Assembly: GCF_022200785.1 (NCBI RefSeq)
Contig: NZ_CP087585.1
Coordinates: forward strand, 372,001-436,000
Origin: Pedobacter mucosus
GTDB lineage: Bacteria > Bacteroidota > Bacteroidia > Sphingobacteriales > Sphingobacteriaceae
DNA length: 64,000 nt
Reading direction: 5' to 3'
Position 1 is the first letter of the stretch. Each line of letters opens with the position of its first letter. A program made the translations under genes and the position numbers. Positions 17,612 to 24,948 of this stretch are shown here, piece after piece. The notes under the pieces are model-generated. The model worked only from the letters and a program-made list of their open reading frames with translations, did not search any database and was not told where the DNA came from.

Positions 17612-18459
17612 TATACCAACGCTTCACAATTTGCAGCTTCCCAACCAAGCATCGCTGTTTTTCTATTGCTTCCCCAATGGTACCCGCCTAAAGCACCACT
17701 AGATTGTATAATACGGTGGCAAGGAATTAAAAAAGCGACAGGATTATCGCCAATCGCCGTACCAACCGCTCTTGATGCATTTGGATTTTGAATCTGCTTC
17801 GCCATATTACCATAAGTTGTCAGTTTTCCCATTGGGATTTTTAAAAGCGTTTCCCAAACTTTCAGTTGAAATTCCGTTCCTTTTAAATGGAGTTTTATCT
17901 GATTTAAATTACTCCAGTCGTTATTAAAAATAGCGGTTGCATTTTGCTGTTCATCAGTTATAAATTCAGTGTAATTGGCAAGTGGAAATTTATTTTTTAT
18001 GTTTTGTAAAGCAAGGTTTTCATCATCAAAGAAAGCAAGGTGACAAATTCCTTTGCTTGTTGATGCTACAATTATTTTACCAAATGGAGTGTTAGCGAAA
18101 TTGTAATTTATATCAAGGTTTGATCCGCCATTTTTATATTCGCCCGGAGTCATTCCTTCTATATTTACAAATAGATCATGCAATCTTCCGGTTCCAGATA
18201 AGCCAGTTTCTAAAGCCGTCTCAAAAAGTGATACCTGATCTTCTTTCAATAACTTTTTCGCATAGCTTATACTGATGTATTGAAGGAATTTTTTTGGCGT
18301 AGTTCCTGCCCAGTCACTAAACAATTTTTGAAAATGAAAGGGGCTTAAATTGACTTTCTCTGCAATATTGTCCAGACTTGGCTGCAACTTAAAGTTTGAA
18401 TGGATGTAGTTGATCGCTTCCGTAATTCTTTCAAAATTAATCTCATCTTGTGATTTCAT
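17611..18459 (-). CDS. ada: AraC-type regulator fused to O6-methylguanine-DNA methyltransferase
   Basis: A 282-residue Ada-like protein lacking the zinc domain. Residues 10-110 form the AraC DNA-binding part (two helix-turn-helix units, with LSPFHFQKLFSDWAG and a second recognition region). Residues 120-280 form the methyltransferase with IPCHRII; Cys247 accepts the methyl group in a suicide reaction. It is first in the operon with the separate zinc domain and alkB. It probably controls its own promoter. How damage is sensed is unclear, because methylphosphotriester sensing needs the zinc domain, here a separate protein. Confidence 0.92.
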   Translation of the reverse strand: MKSQDEINFERITEAINYIHSNFKLQPSLDNIAEKVNLSPFHFQKLFSDWAGTTPKKFLQYISISYAKKLLKEDQVSLFETALETGLSGTGRLHDLFVNIEGMTPGEYKNGGSNLDINYNFANTPFGKIIVASTSKGICHLAFFDDENLALQNIKNKFPLANYTEFITDEQQNATAIFNNDWSNLNQIKLHLKGTEFQLKVWETLLKIPMGKLTTYGNMAKQIQNPNASRAVGTAIGDNPVAFLIPCHRIIQSSGALGGYHWGSNRKTAMLGWEAANCEALV

Positions 18460-18476
18460 AATGTAATGTTTATAAA

Positions 18477-18503
18477 CAAAAGTAATTTTAAAGGCATTAC
18501 AAA
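18477..18503 (-). promoter_or_regulatory. Promoter of the ada-zinc domain-alkB operon
   Basis: On the minus strand the -7 box TACTTTTG (18477-18484) fits TAnnTTTG exactly; TTTG at 18500-18503 could be the -33 element, although the 15-bp spacing is shorter than usual. A poor -33 fits an activator-dependent promoter such as an Ada target. Confidence 0.5.
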
Positions 18504-18528
18504 ACCACCCGATAATGGCGATATTTAA

Positions 18529-19092
18529 CTATAAAATCTGTCTAGAAGATTTAAACTTTGTTAGCTTTATTCTAATATATTGCTGTAAAAGATTAGGGTA
18601 AATATTGTAAACAATGTTAGTTAAAACAATTATCAAAGCCCAAGTCAAACGACTGTTGATAATCGCTTCGACCATAGTGAAACTGTAAAACAAAAAAAGT
18701 ATCAAATGGAATTTCTCGAAAATATAAGTTTGATTTATCAGTTTAGAAATGGATAATTTCTGAATAGCGATAATCTTATGATTTGGATATTTCTTTTTAA
18801 CTAGAGCATTTATAATTTGCCCATTTTGAGCGAATTTATTTATGAAGTGGACGCCAAGTTTTTTGTAAACAGCTGTTGTTTTTCCAATTTTAAAGCTATC
18901 TAAAAAAACGTTTTTGAAAAATATTGGAATGAAGCTGGTTCCTAAAAAAATATAAAATATTTTTTGATCAAGGTGATTATAGCAATAGATGGATATAGGC
19001 GTTAGATTTATAATAGACCAAACCAAATTTGGCACCACGTTGTACAAAGCCAATAATTTGTTTGATTCCTTTAAATCTTTATCAATAGACAT
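18529..19092 (-). CDS. Membrane protein resembling CrtO-type carotenoid acyltransferase
   Basis: A protein of 187 residues with about four hydrophobic segments. The end NIVYNIYPNLLQQYIRIKL recalls the NxYPxLLQRYNRxRL signature of glycosyl-4,4'-diaponeurosporenoate acyltransferases, and YKKLGVHFINKF recalls the KLGVxxWK motif of the same group. This likeness is from memory and only partial: the Asn of YNR is Ile here. No carotenoid genes are close. Otherwise it must be called an unknown membrane protein. It is low in GC even for this window. Confidence 0.5.
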   Translation of the reverse strand: MSIDKDLKESNKLLALYNVVPNLVWSIINLTPISIYCYNHLDQKIFYIFLGTSFIPIFFKNVFLDSFKIGKTTAVYKKLGVHFINKFAQNGQIINALVKKKYPNHKIIAIQKLSISKLINQTYIFEKFHLILFLFYSFTMVEAIINSRLTWALIIVLTNIVYNIYPNLLQQYIRIKLTKFKSSRQIL

Positions 19093-19179
19093 TTACAACA
19101 TCAATTTTAAATAATTTGTTAGATCTGCTTTCCATTCTGTTATTACCAATTTGCTTTATCCATTTTTAACTAGTTACTT

Positions 19180-19572
19180 TTATCCTGGCCAATATAACAC
19201 ATTAAATTTGTGTCCATCTGGGTCAGAAAATCCAAAAAGATATCCTTTTTCGAAATTTTGTGGTTCAGTCGTAACTGTTCCTCCTGCATTTTTAACTGCC
19301 AGAACCCATTCATCTACTTCGGCTTTGCTTTCTGCAGAAAGTGAGAACACGATTTCATTTCCTTGATCTAAACTGGCTATCTTTCCGTCAAAACCGGCTT
19401 TGAAATTGTCTTTAAAAAAGTGAATTACAAAGTTTTCATCACCAACAAAAAAGCTTGTTAAATCTTTTGAGGTATTTGGGTTGTTAGGTTTAAAGCCCAA
19501 TGCGGTATAAAATTCACTTGTCCGCTCTAAATTACTTACTACTAAATTGGCCCAAATTTTTCTAGTTTTCAT
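19180..19572 (-). CDS. VOC-family (glyoxalase/bleomycin-resistance fold) protein
   Basis: A cytosolic protein of 130 residues with the two beta-alpha-beta-beta-beta modules of the VOC superfamily: it starts IWANLVVSNLERTSEFYTALGF and ends FGFSDPDGHKFNVLYWPG. Members bind a metal and act on small molecules or give antibiotic binding; the substrate cannot be inferred. It follows the SDR gene by 137 bp on the same strand, and a stem (about 19660-19703) lies between them. Confidence 0.85.
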   Translation of the reverse strand: MKTRKIWANLVVSNLERTSEFYTALGFKPNNPNTSKDLTSFFVGDENFVIHFFKDNFKAGFDGKIASLDQGNEIVFSLSAESKAEVDEWVLAVKNAGGTVTTEPQNFEKGYLFGFSDPDGHKFNVLYWPG

Positions 19573-19709
19573 ATTATCGAAATTTAAATTTAAATACTTT
19601 GGCTCAATATTAATGCCGATTTAGTAAAAAGTTCAGTGCTTTTTGACGATGAAAATACTGCAGATGCGCTAAAAAAATTTAGTATTTCTATGGCGCACCT
19701 GCGGCAAAA

Positions 19710-20447
19710 TTACCAAGGACTCACCTCAGTTCCATCTTCGATATCATTACTGAAAAATTGTCCAGTTGGCGCATCATTTTCTGTTAAGGTATGTTTTACA
19801 ATAAATGTTGCTGCGCTTTCAATGGTTCCTGGCCCATTATGGTGGTTAAAGTCTGTAGCAGTATAACCAGGATCAATGGCGTTCACTTTAAAAGGCAAAT
19901 CCCTAAGTTCGTATGCCAATACAATGGTGTAAGCGTTTAAAGCTGCTTTTGAAGTTCCATAAGCTGCTGATTTTACTTCATAATATTTCCAACTTGGATC
20001 GCTGTGTAAGGTTAATGAGCCAAGTCCGGAAGTGATATTACTGATCCTCGGGTTTTCAGACTTTTTAAGTAAATCTAAAAATGCTTGAGTAACGCTAATT
20101 ACACCAAAGAAATTGGTGTCAAAAACATCCTGAATATTTTTAATCGATGTATCAGTTGCTTTTTGAGGAAAGGGTCCACTTATACCCGCATTGTTTATTA
20201 GAATATCCAATTTTCCTTGCTCATTTTCTACAATATTTTTCGCTGCTACAATAGAATAAACATTTGTTACATCAATTTCTATAGCCTTAATATTGCTAAA
20301 TCCTTTATCAAGTAATTCGTTAACAATTGAATTTCCTTTTTCTAAATCTCTACTTCCTAAGTAAACAAAAACGCCTTTTTCCGAAAGTATTTTTGCTGTT
20401 TCTAAACCAATACTTCTGTTGGCTCCTGTTATTAATGCTGATTTCAT
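19710..20447 (-). CDS. Short-chain dehydrogenase/reductase
   Basis: Classical SDR of 245 residues. The nucleotide loop ITGANRSIGLE is the TGxxxGxG motif with Ser in place of the middle Gly; NNAGIS is present, the catalytic Tyr and Lys are in YGTSKAAL, and the IDPGYTATDF segment follows. NAD(P)-dependent oxidation or reduction of an alcohol or ketone is expected, substrate unknown. The Crp-like regulator gene lies directly upstream, and both genes have the same TTGyCATTTGGCAA site before them, so this SDR is a likely regulator target. Confidence 0.88.
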   Translation of the reverse strand: MKSALITGANRSIGLETAKILSEKGVFVYLGSRDLEKGNSIVNELLDKGFSNIKAIEIDVTNVYSIVAAKNIVENEQGKLDILINNAGISGPFPQKATDTSIKNIQDVFDTNFFGVISVTQAFLDLLKKSENPRISNITSGLGSLTLHSDPSWKYYEVKSAAYGTSKAALNAYTIVLAYELRDLPFKVNAIDPGYTATDFNHHNGPGTIESAATFIVKHTLTENDAPTGQFFSNDIEDGTEVSPW

Positions 20448-20499
20448 CTTTTATTTTTTATTTATGCAACAAAGTTGATTAATATAAAACGTAGCACAG

Positions 20500-20513
20500 T
20501 TGCCATTTGGCAA
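20500..20513. promoter_or_regulatory. Inverted-repeat site before the SDR gene (Crp-like regulator target candidate)
   Basis: TTGCCATTTGGCAA, an exact inverted repeat TTGCC-ATTT-GGCAA. It lies 53 bp upstream of the SDR start and just after the stop of the Crp-like gene. A 13-of-14 match is found upstream of the regulator itself at 21125-21138. Confidence 0.6.
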
Positions 20514-20521
20514 AAAGCGAT

Positions 20522-21091
20522 TTATCGGATGTTTTTTCTAATCCTACTTAAAGAAGATTGAGTTACACCTAAATAGGAAGCAATGTACGATAGTGGAATG
20601 CGGTTAACAACATTTGGGTAGATATCCAAAAACATTAAATAACGTGTTGTGGCATCTTCAGAAATTAATGGACTTCGTCTTTCCACTTTTTGCCTTAATG
20701 CCTTTGAAATCATTTTTAAAACAATAGCATCCCAGCCAACAATTGTATTGGAAAGATCCAGCCAGTTCTTTTTAGAAAATACAATTATTTTGCAATCTGT
20801 AATGGCTTGTACATAAGCTGAAGATGGTATTTCATTCTCGAAACTTTCTAAATCAACAACTAGATTATGCTCTTCAATAAAATATTTTGTTATTTCCTCG
20901 CCTTTATTATTGTAGTAAAGAACCCGAACAACTCCATCTAAAACAAACCCAACTTCTTGAGCAATCTTTCCTGCTTCAGAAAAATATTCTTCTTTTTTAA
21001 TCTCCTTTAAAATTGCATTTTTTGAAATTAAATCAATTTGCTGCTGGTTTAAAATTCCAAATTGTAAAATGTAATTGATCAACTCTTTCAT
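20522..21091 (-). CDS. Crp/Fnr-family transcriptional regulator
   Basis: A 189-residue protein with an N-terminal cyclic-nucleotide-binding-like beta barrel (about 10-120, including EYFSEAGKIAQEVGFVLDGVVRVLYYNNKGEE) and a C-terminal winged helix (RIPLSYIASYLGVTQSSLSRIRKNI). No Cys cluster for an iron-sulfur sensor is present, and the cAMP-binding Arg/Glu set is not clear, so the effector is unknown. This short form is common in Bacteroidetes next to a single enzyme gene. It has a likely self-binding site upstream and is followed by the SDR gene. Confidence 0.88.
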   Translation of the reverse strand: MKELINYILQFGILNQQQIDLISKNAILKEIKKEEYFSEAGKIAQEVGFVLDGVVRVLYYNNKGEEITKYFIEEHNLVVDLESFENEIPSSAYVQAITDCKIIVFSKKNWLDLSNTIVGWDAIVLKMISKALRQKVERRSPLISEDATTRYLMFLDIYPNVVNRIPLSYIASYLGVTQSSLSRIRKNIR

Positions 21092-21124
21092 ATTGCAAAT
21101 TACATAAAGTCTTATGGAAAGGAT

Positions 21125-21138
21125 TTGTCATTTGGCAA
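21125..21138. promoter_or_regulatory. Inverted-repeat site before the Crp-like regulator
   Basis: TTGTCATTTGGCAA, one base different from the exact palindrome at 20500-20513; both are followed by AAA. It lies 34 bp upstream of the regulator's ATG, consistent with self-control. Confidence 0.55.
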
Positions 21139-21170
21139 AAAATTGAATTAGAAATTTTTTCGCGATAACA

Positions 21171-21752
21171 CTATCGCATATGTTTTGGCCTTAGGTTTTG
21201 CTGTGCAGATTCTACAATTTCAGTTATTCTATTTTGCCTCGTTTCAAGTCGCTTTGCAAGAGCGATCCACTGTAAAATTGCTTTTCTATTTGATTTGCTT
21301 TGGCTTAGGAAAAACGCCTTTGCATTTGGTTTCTTTGCAAATTCAGCTTCAAGGTCTTTTGGAATTATTAATTCTTCCACATCATCTAAAATAGTCCAAG
21401 AGCCATTTTCTTTGGCAATTGCAATGCTTTTATAACCAGCTTCGGCTAGGAGATTGCCATCAATAAGCTTTTGAATAATATCTTTATTAATTTTCGACCA
21501 GGTACTGTTGGGTTTTCTTTTACTAAAAAATTGGTGCGATCGTTCTTCGTCTACCTTAATCTTTTTACTGTCTATCCAACCAAAACACAGTGCAACATCA
21601 ACAGCTTCACGCCAGGTTATGGATTTCTTATTAGATTTTTTATTGTAAAAAACAAGCCATACAGACTGTTTAGAAACATGGTTTTTTACTAACCATTTTC
21701 GCCAGTCTGCAAGGCTTGCCGGATAAAATATTTCTATTTCGTTTATTTGCAT
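21171..21752 (-). CDS. YdeI/OmpD-associated family protein
   Basis: A soluble protein of 193 residues. It has the family marks: SLADWRKWLVKNH, SVWLVFYNKKSNKKSITWREAVDVALCFGWIDS (the conserved YxEAVDxALCFGWID block), RKPNSTWSKIN, and a C-terminal helical region with SNRKAILQWIALAKRLETR. The molecular function of the family is not established. It is coupled to ridA: the stop of ridA and this ATG overlap (TAATG at 21752), so they share a transcript that is probably controlled by the WYL regulator. Confidence 0.88.
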   Translation of the reverse strand: MQINEIEIFYPASLADWRKWLVKNHVSKQSVWLVFYNKKSNKKSITWREAVDVALCFGWIDSKKIKVDEERSHQFFSKRKPNSTWSKINKDIIQKLIDGNLLAEAGYKSIAIAKENGSWTILDDVEELIIPKDLEAEFAKKPNAKAFFLSQSKSNRKAILQWIALAKRLETRQNRITEIVESAQQNLRPKHMR

Positions 21753-22144
21753 TATTTTACAACTGTTGCTTCAAGCTCTATTGTTAAAGTTGCGAAAAGT
21801 CCTTTTACTTCAAGCAAAGTAGTGGCTTGCTGAATGCCGTGTTTTTGAATAAAGGGTACATAAACATCCATACAAGTGTTAAAAAAATCTTGTGTAGCTG
21901 TTGTATATACATTCAGGCGAACAATTCCACTACATTTATAACCCGATTCTAAAATAAGATGTTCTAAATTTTCGATGGTTTGAATTAATTGTGTTCGCAT
22001 ATTTGCGGCACTTGGTACTCCGTTGGCATCTATTGCCACTTGGCCAGAGCAATAAAGCGTGCCTTCTGGTTGTTTAATTTCTACAGCTTGTACTGAATTT
22101 GTGTTTTTGCCCCAAGCCCATGGATCGAATGTTGTCTTTTGCAT
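21752..22144 (-). CDS. RidA-family protein
   Basis: A 130-residue protein of the RidA/YjgF/UK114 family, which hydrolyses reactive enamine/imine intermediates or acts in related chemistry. It has LYCSGQVAIDANG, the central NLEHLILESGYKCSGIVRLNVYTT, and a C-terminal hydrophobic strand LFATLTIELEATVVK. The conserved Arg of imine deaminases (normally in the RxxVxV/P-ARSxV region) is not clearly present, so it may be a non-RidA subgroup. It is first in a two-gene unit with the YdeI-like gene, behind its own promoter with an operator. Confidence 0.85.
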   Translation of the reverse strand: MQKTTFDPWAWGKNTNSVQAVEIKQPEGTLYCSGQVAIDANGVPSAANMRTQLIQTIENLEHLILESGYKCSGIVRLNVYTTATQDFFNTCMDVYVPFIQKHGIQQATTLLEVKGLFATLTIELEATVVK

Positions 22145-22169
22145 TTTAACTTTTTTAATTCGTGAACAA

Positions 22170-22208
22170 CAAAAGTAAATGGCCCTTGCGACAGCCTTAT
22201 GTCAGGGG
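22170..22208 (-). promoter_or_regulatory. Promoter and operator of the ridA-ydeI unit
   Basis: The minus-strand -7 box TACTTTTG (22170-22177) is an exact TAnnTTTG match. Where the -33 element should be, there is an imperfect inverted repeat, CCCTTGCGACA (22183-22193) and TGTCAGGGG (22200-22208). The site lies just after the WYL regulator gene, so that protein is the likely ligand, and the poor -33 suggests activation or tight control. Confidence 0.55.
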
Positions 22209-22218
22209 TTAAAACCAA

Positions 22219-22911
22219 CTAAGATGTCTTATCGAAAAATTGTTGCAAGGTCATTTTATGTTGCTCAAACTTCTCTGTAAGTATTTCCAGTTTTGATACC
22301 CTATCTAAGCGAAAATACCTAAACTCATTGCGTAAACGGCACCAGGCTATAAGTAACCAATTCTCTGTCGTGCTAATAAGTGCAAACGGCTCAATGTTTC
22401 GAATAGTCATTGCATTTTTTTCGTTGATATACTCCATTTTTATTAAGAGAAAATTAGTTAGCGCATATTGAATTTGCGAAATATTATTGCTGTTTCTTTT
22501 TCTGTTTACGTTTTGTTCAAAACGGGTTCTATCTGCAAGTAAATTGACTTTTTCTCTTTCAGAATATCTTAAAACCGCTTTTATCTTATCGATCGCCTCA
22601 GTATAATCTTTTATAAAAGAGGCATCTTTGTTTTTCAAAACCAATTGCTCGGCAAGTATAAGGGCATTTGCCTGGCTTTCTGAAAACATTACAGGCGGCA
22701 TTTTATAGCCTTCCATTAATGTATAGCCTTTTCCCTCTTCTGTTAAAATAGGGACTCCCGCCTGTATCAAAGCACTAATATCTCTATATATTGTTCTTAA
22801 ACTTACTTTAAACTTTTCTGCCAAACTTGTTGCTGTTGTAAGTCGTTTCGTTTGCAATTGTGTTAAAATTGCTGTTAGGCGAGAAAGTCGTTTTGTATCG
22901 TTTTCGTTCAT
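22219..22911 (-). CDS. YafY-type regulator (HTH plus WYL domain)
   Basis: A protein of 230 residues from the ATG at 22911 (a TTG is just before it). It has an N-terminal DeoR-like winged helix (RLSRLTAILTQLQTKRLTTATSLAEKFKVSLRTIYRDISAL), a linker with YKMPPVMFSESQANAL, and a WYL domain about 135-215 that senses a small ligand or nucleic acid. Proteins of this kind in Bacteroidetes often sit beside one small enzyme gene that they control; here ridA and ydeI follow on the same strand after a promoter with an inverted repeat. Confidence 0.9.
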   Translation of the reverse strand: MNENDTKRLSRLTAILTQLQTKRLTTATSLAEKFKVSLRTIYRDISALIQAGVPILTEEGKGYTLMEGYKMPPVMFSESQANALILAEQLVLKNKDASFIKDYTEAIDKIKAVLRYSEREKVNLLADRTRFEQNVNRKRNSNNISQIQYALTNFLLIKMEYINEKNAMTIRNIEPFALISTTENWLLIAWCRLRNEFRYFRLDRVSKLEILTEKFEQHKMTLQQFFDKTS

Positions 22912-23026
22912 CAAGTTTGTTTAGTTACAAATATTAAAAAACTATCATCCCCCTGAAATGAAAAATTTTATCCTTTAGCATTTATATAATTTAATACTAG
23001 CAGTTATTTGCATTTGAATAATTAAA

Positions 23027-23525
23027 TTATTTATGCGATAAGGTGGCCAACAATTCATCTAAACTTTTCAACGTCATGGTAAAACCTTCTTCGAAACCCG
23101 TTTCGATCATTTGCGCTAAGCGTTCCAGCAACTCATTGTAAATAGAAATACTCAATTTTGTGGTACCATTTTGCTCACTAAAAGTTAAATCCCAATCAGA
23201 ACCTGGTAGCTCAAGATTCTCATTTTCATCGGCAAAAACATTTAGCATTTTGAAATTTGTTTTAGGCGTAATGGAAGTATATTGCTGTATCGACCAACGC
23301 TCCATTCCCTCAGGACTAACCATCGCATAAAATCTTTTACCGCCAACTTCAAAATTCATACTTTTAGTTTTTGATAACCAAGGTTTAGGCGCCCACCCAT
23401 TGATCAAGGATTTCTTGTTTGGTAAATGCATCCCATACCAGTGATGAGTCGGCAGCAAATTCTCTGTTAATGAATACCGTTTTTGAAGCTTTGTCAACGG
23501 TAAAGTCAAATAGTAAGTTGTTCAT
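23027..23525 (-). pseudogene. AHSA1/SRPBCC-domain protein gene with a one-base frameshift
   Basis: Activator-of-Hsp90 (AHSA1) or START-like small-molecule binding protein, normally about 165 residues. From the ATG at 23525 the frame reads [16 protein letters not shown]...EILDQWVGA and then stops at 23385. The rest, [22 protein letters not shown] to [11 protein letters not shown], is in another frame. Removing one base from the CCC run at 23396-23398 (GGG on the coding strand) restores the typical EILDQWWAPKPW junction. It is either a broken gene or a sequence error. It follows the ArsR gene by 4 bp, the usual ArsR-AHSA1 pair. Confidence 0.85.
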
Positions 23526-23529
23526 CTTT

Positions 23530-23841
23530 TTATTTTTTAAGGGTTAATAATACATCGTCAAGTTGATTAAAACGGCTTTCCCAAATCTTTCGATACTGTG
23601 CCAACCATTCATCTATTTCTTTCATTTTCGCGATTTCAAGCGTATAATAAATTTCCCTACCCTGATATTCTTGCTTTACAAGCTCACATTCTGTCAGAAT
23701 TCTTAAATGTTTTGATACGGCTTGTCGGGTGGTATTAAAATTTTCGGCAATGGCATTTGGGGTCATTGCCTGTAAAGCAATTAAGGCAATTATTGCTCGC
23801 CTTGTTGGGTCTGCTATGGCTTGAAAAATATCTCGTCTCAT
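23530..23841 (-). CDS. ArsR-family transcriptional regulator
   Basis: A 103-residue winged-helix repressor: [68 protein letters not shown]. The metal-binding Cys of ArsR/SmtB are absent, as usual in the subgroup paired with AHSA1 proteins, whose signal is not known. It is first in a two-gene operon with the frameshifted AHSA1 gene. A full consensus promoter with an overlapping inverted repeat precedes it, so self-repression is likely. Confidence 0.92.
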   Translation of the reverse strand: MRRDIFQAIADPTRRAIIALIALQAMTPNAIAENFNTTRQAVSKHLRILTECELVKQEYQGREIYYTLEIAKMKEIDEWLAQYRKIWESRFNQLDDVLLTLKK

Positions 23842-23871
23842 TCTCTTAAAATTTGCATAGGAAACTAATTG

Positions 23872-23907
23872 GTTGCAAATGTATGCGCAACTATTTGGTT
23901 TCGCAAA
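23872..23907 (-). promoter_or_regulatory. Promoter and self-operator of the arsR-AHSA1 operon
   Basis: On the minus strand: -33 TTTG at 23904-23907, 20-bp spacer, -7 TACATTTG at 23876-23883, a full consensus match. GTTGC (23872-23876) and GCAAC (23887-23891) form an inverted repeat over the -7 box. A direct repeat, AACTAATTGGTTGCAAAT at 23863 and AACTATTTGGTTTCGCAAAT at 23889, covers the same stretch. Confidence 0.7.
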
Positions 23908-24013
23908 TTTTCTGAAAGAATTTTTTATAAGAATAGGAGGGCGTGCCTTATTAATATTGAGAAAAATTTATTTAAAATCTAAATAAATTCATTTTAAGTT
24001 GCTGATTATAAAG

Positions 24014-24946
24014 CTAATTAAAAGATTTTCTAAACTCTAAAGGCGATAGGTTAGTTTTTGCTTTAAATAGTTTACTAAATGATTGCGGATATTCAAAACC
24101 CATTTTATACGCAATCTCATTCACGGATAAATCTGTGGTAGATAATTTTTCTTTAGCCATTTCGATAAGTTTATCTTGGATGAGTTGTTGGGTACTTTGC
24201 CCTGTTAACCTTTTTAGTAGGCGGCTTAAATAGCTTATGGAAACATTTAAATTTTCGGAAATTGCTTGCACAGAAGGCAATCCTTTTTGAATTAAATCAT
24301 CACTTTTAAAATAATCATCAAGTAAATGATCGAGGCGATTTAAAATTTCATGATTGCTTATTTTTCGGGTATTAAATTGCCTATGATAAAAGCGCTCAGC
24401 ATAAGTAAGCAACAATTCTATCTGTGCAATAATAACATGCTGACTGTGGTCGTCTATGTTTGAATGGTATTCTTGCTTTATGCCTGCGATAACATTATTG
24501 ATAGTTGCTTCCTCTTTTTCTGAAAGAAACAAAGCTTCATTTGCTGCATAATCAAAAAAATCATACTTTTTTATGGACTTCGCTAACGAGGTATTCCACA
24601 TAAAATCAGGGTGAATGAGCAATACCCACCCTGATTGTTTTAATTCAGCTTCATTATCTAATGTGATACTAAAAACCTGATTCGGCGATAAAAATGACAT
24701 CGAGCCTTCGTCAAAATCATATTGCTGCTGCCCGTATTTTACACGTACATTGCCCTTAACATTATAGTACTTTTTTAAGGCGATGGTGTAAAAATCCAGT
24801 ACTAATTTTACAGATTCTTCGCTCTGAAAATGCTTAGCGTTTTCAACATCTATTACACTGATTAATGGATGTTCAGGTTTTGGCAATTGCCTAAATTGAT
24901 GAAATTCACTTATTGTTTTAATCCTGTAAATTTTATTGGCTGTCAT
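24014..24946 (-). CDS. AraC-family transcriptional regulator
   Basis: A 310-residue regulator read from the ATG at 24946; a TTG 6 bp earlier would overlap the ADH stop. The N-terminal sensing half has a cupin-like pattern (GQQQYDFDEGSMSFLSPNQVFSI). The C-terminal half has both AraC helices: VQAISENLNVSISYLSRLLKRLTGQ and DLSVNEIAYKMGFEYPQSFSKLFKAKTNLSPLEFRK. It follows the alcohol dehydrogenase-like gene by 2 bp and is co-transcribed with it, so it probably controls that operon. Confidence 0.92.
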   Translation of the reverse strand: MTANKIYRIKTISEFHQFRQLPKPEHPLISVIDVENAKHFQSEESVKLVLDFYTIALKKYYNVKGNVRVKYGQQQYDFDEGSMSFLSPNQVFSITLDNEAELKQSGWVLLIHPDFMWNTSLAKSIKKYDFFDYAANEALFLSEKEEATINNVIAGIKQEYHSNIDDHSQHVIIAQIELLLTYAERFYHRQFNTRKISNHEILNRLDHLLDDYFKSDDLIQKGLPSVQAISENLNVSISYLSRLLKRLTGQSTQQLIQDKLIEMAKEKLSTTDLSVNEIAYKMGFEYPQSFSKLFKAKTNLSPLEFRKSFN

Positions 24947-24948
24947 TT

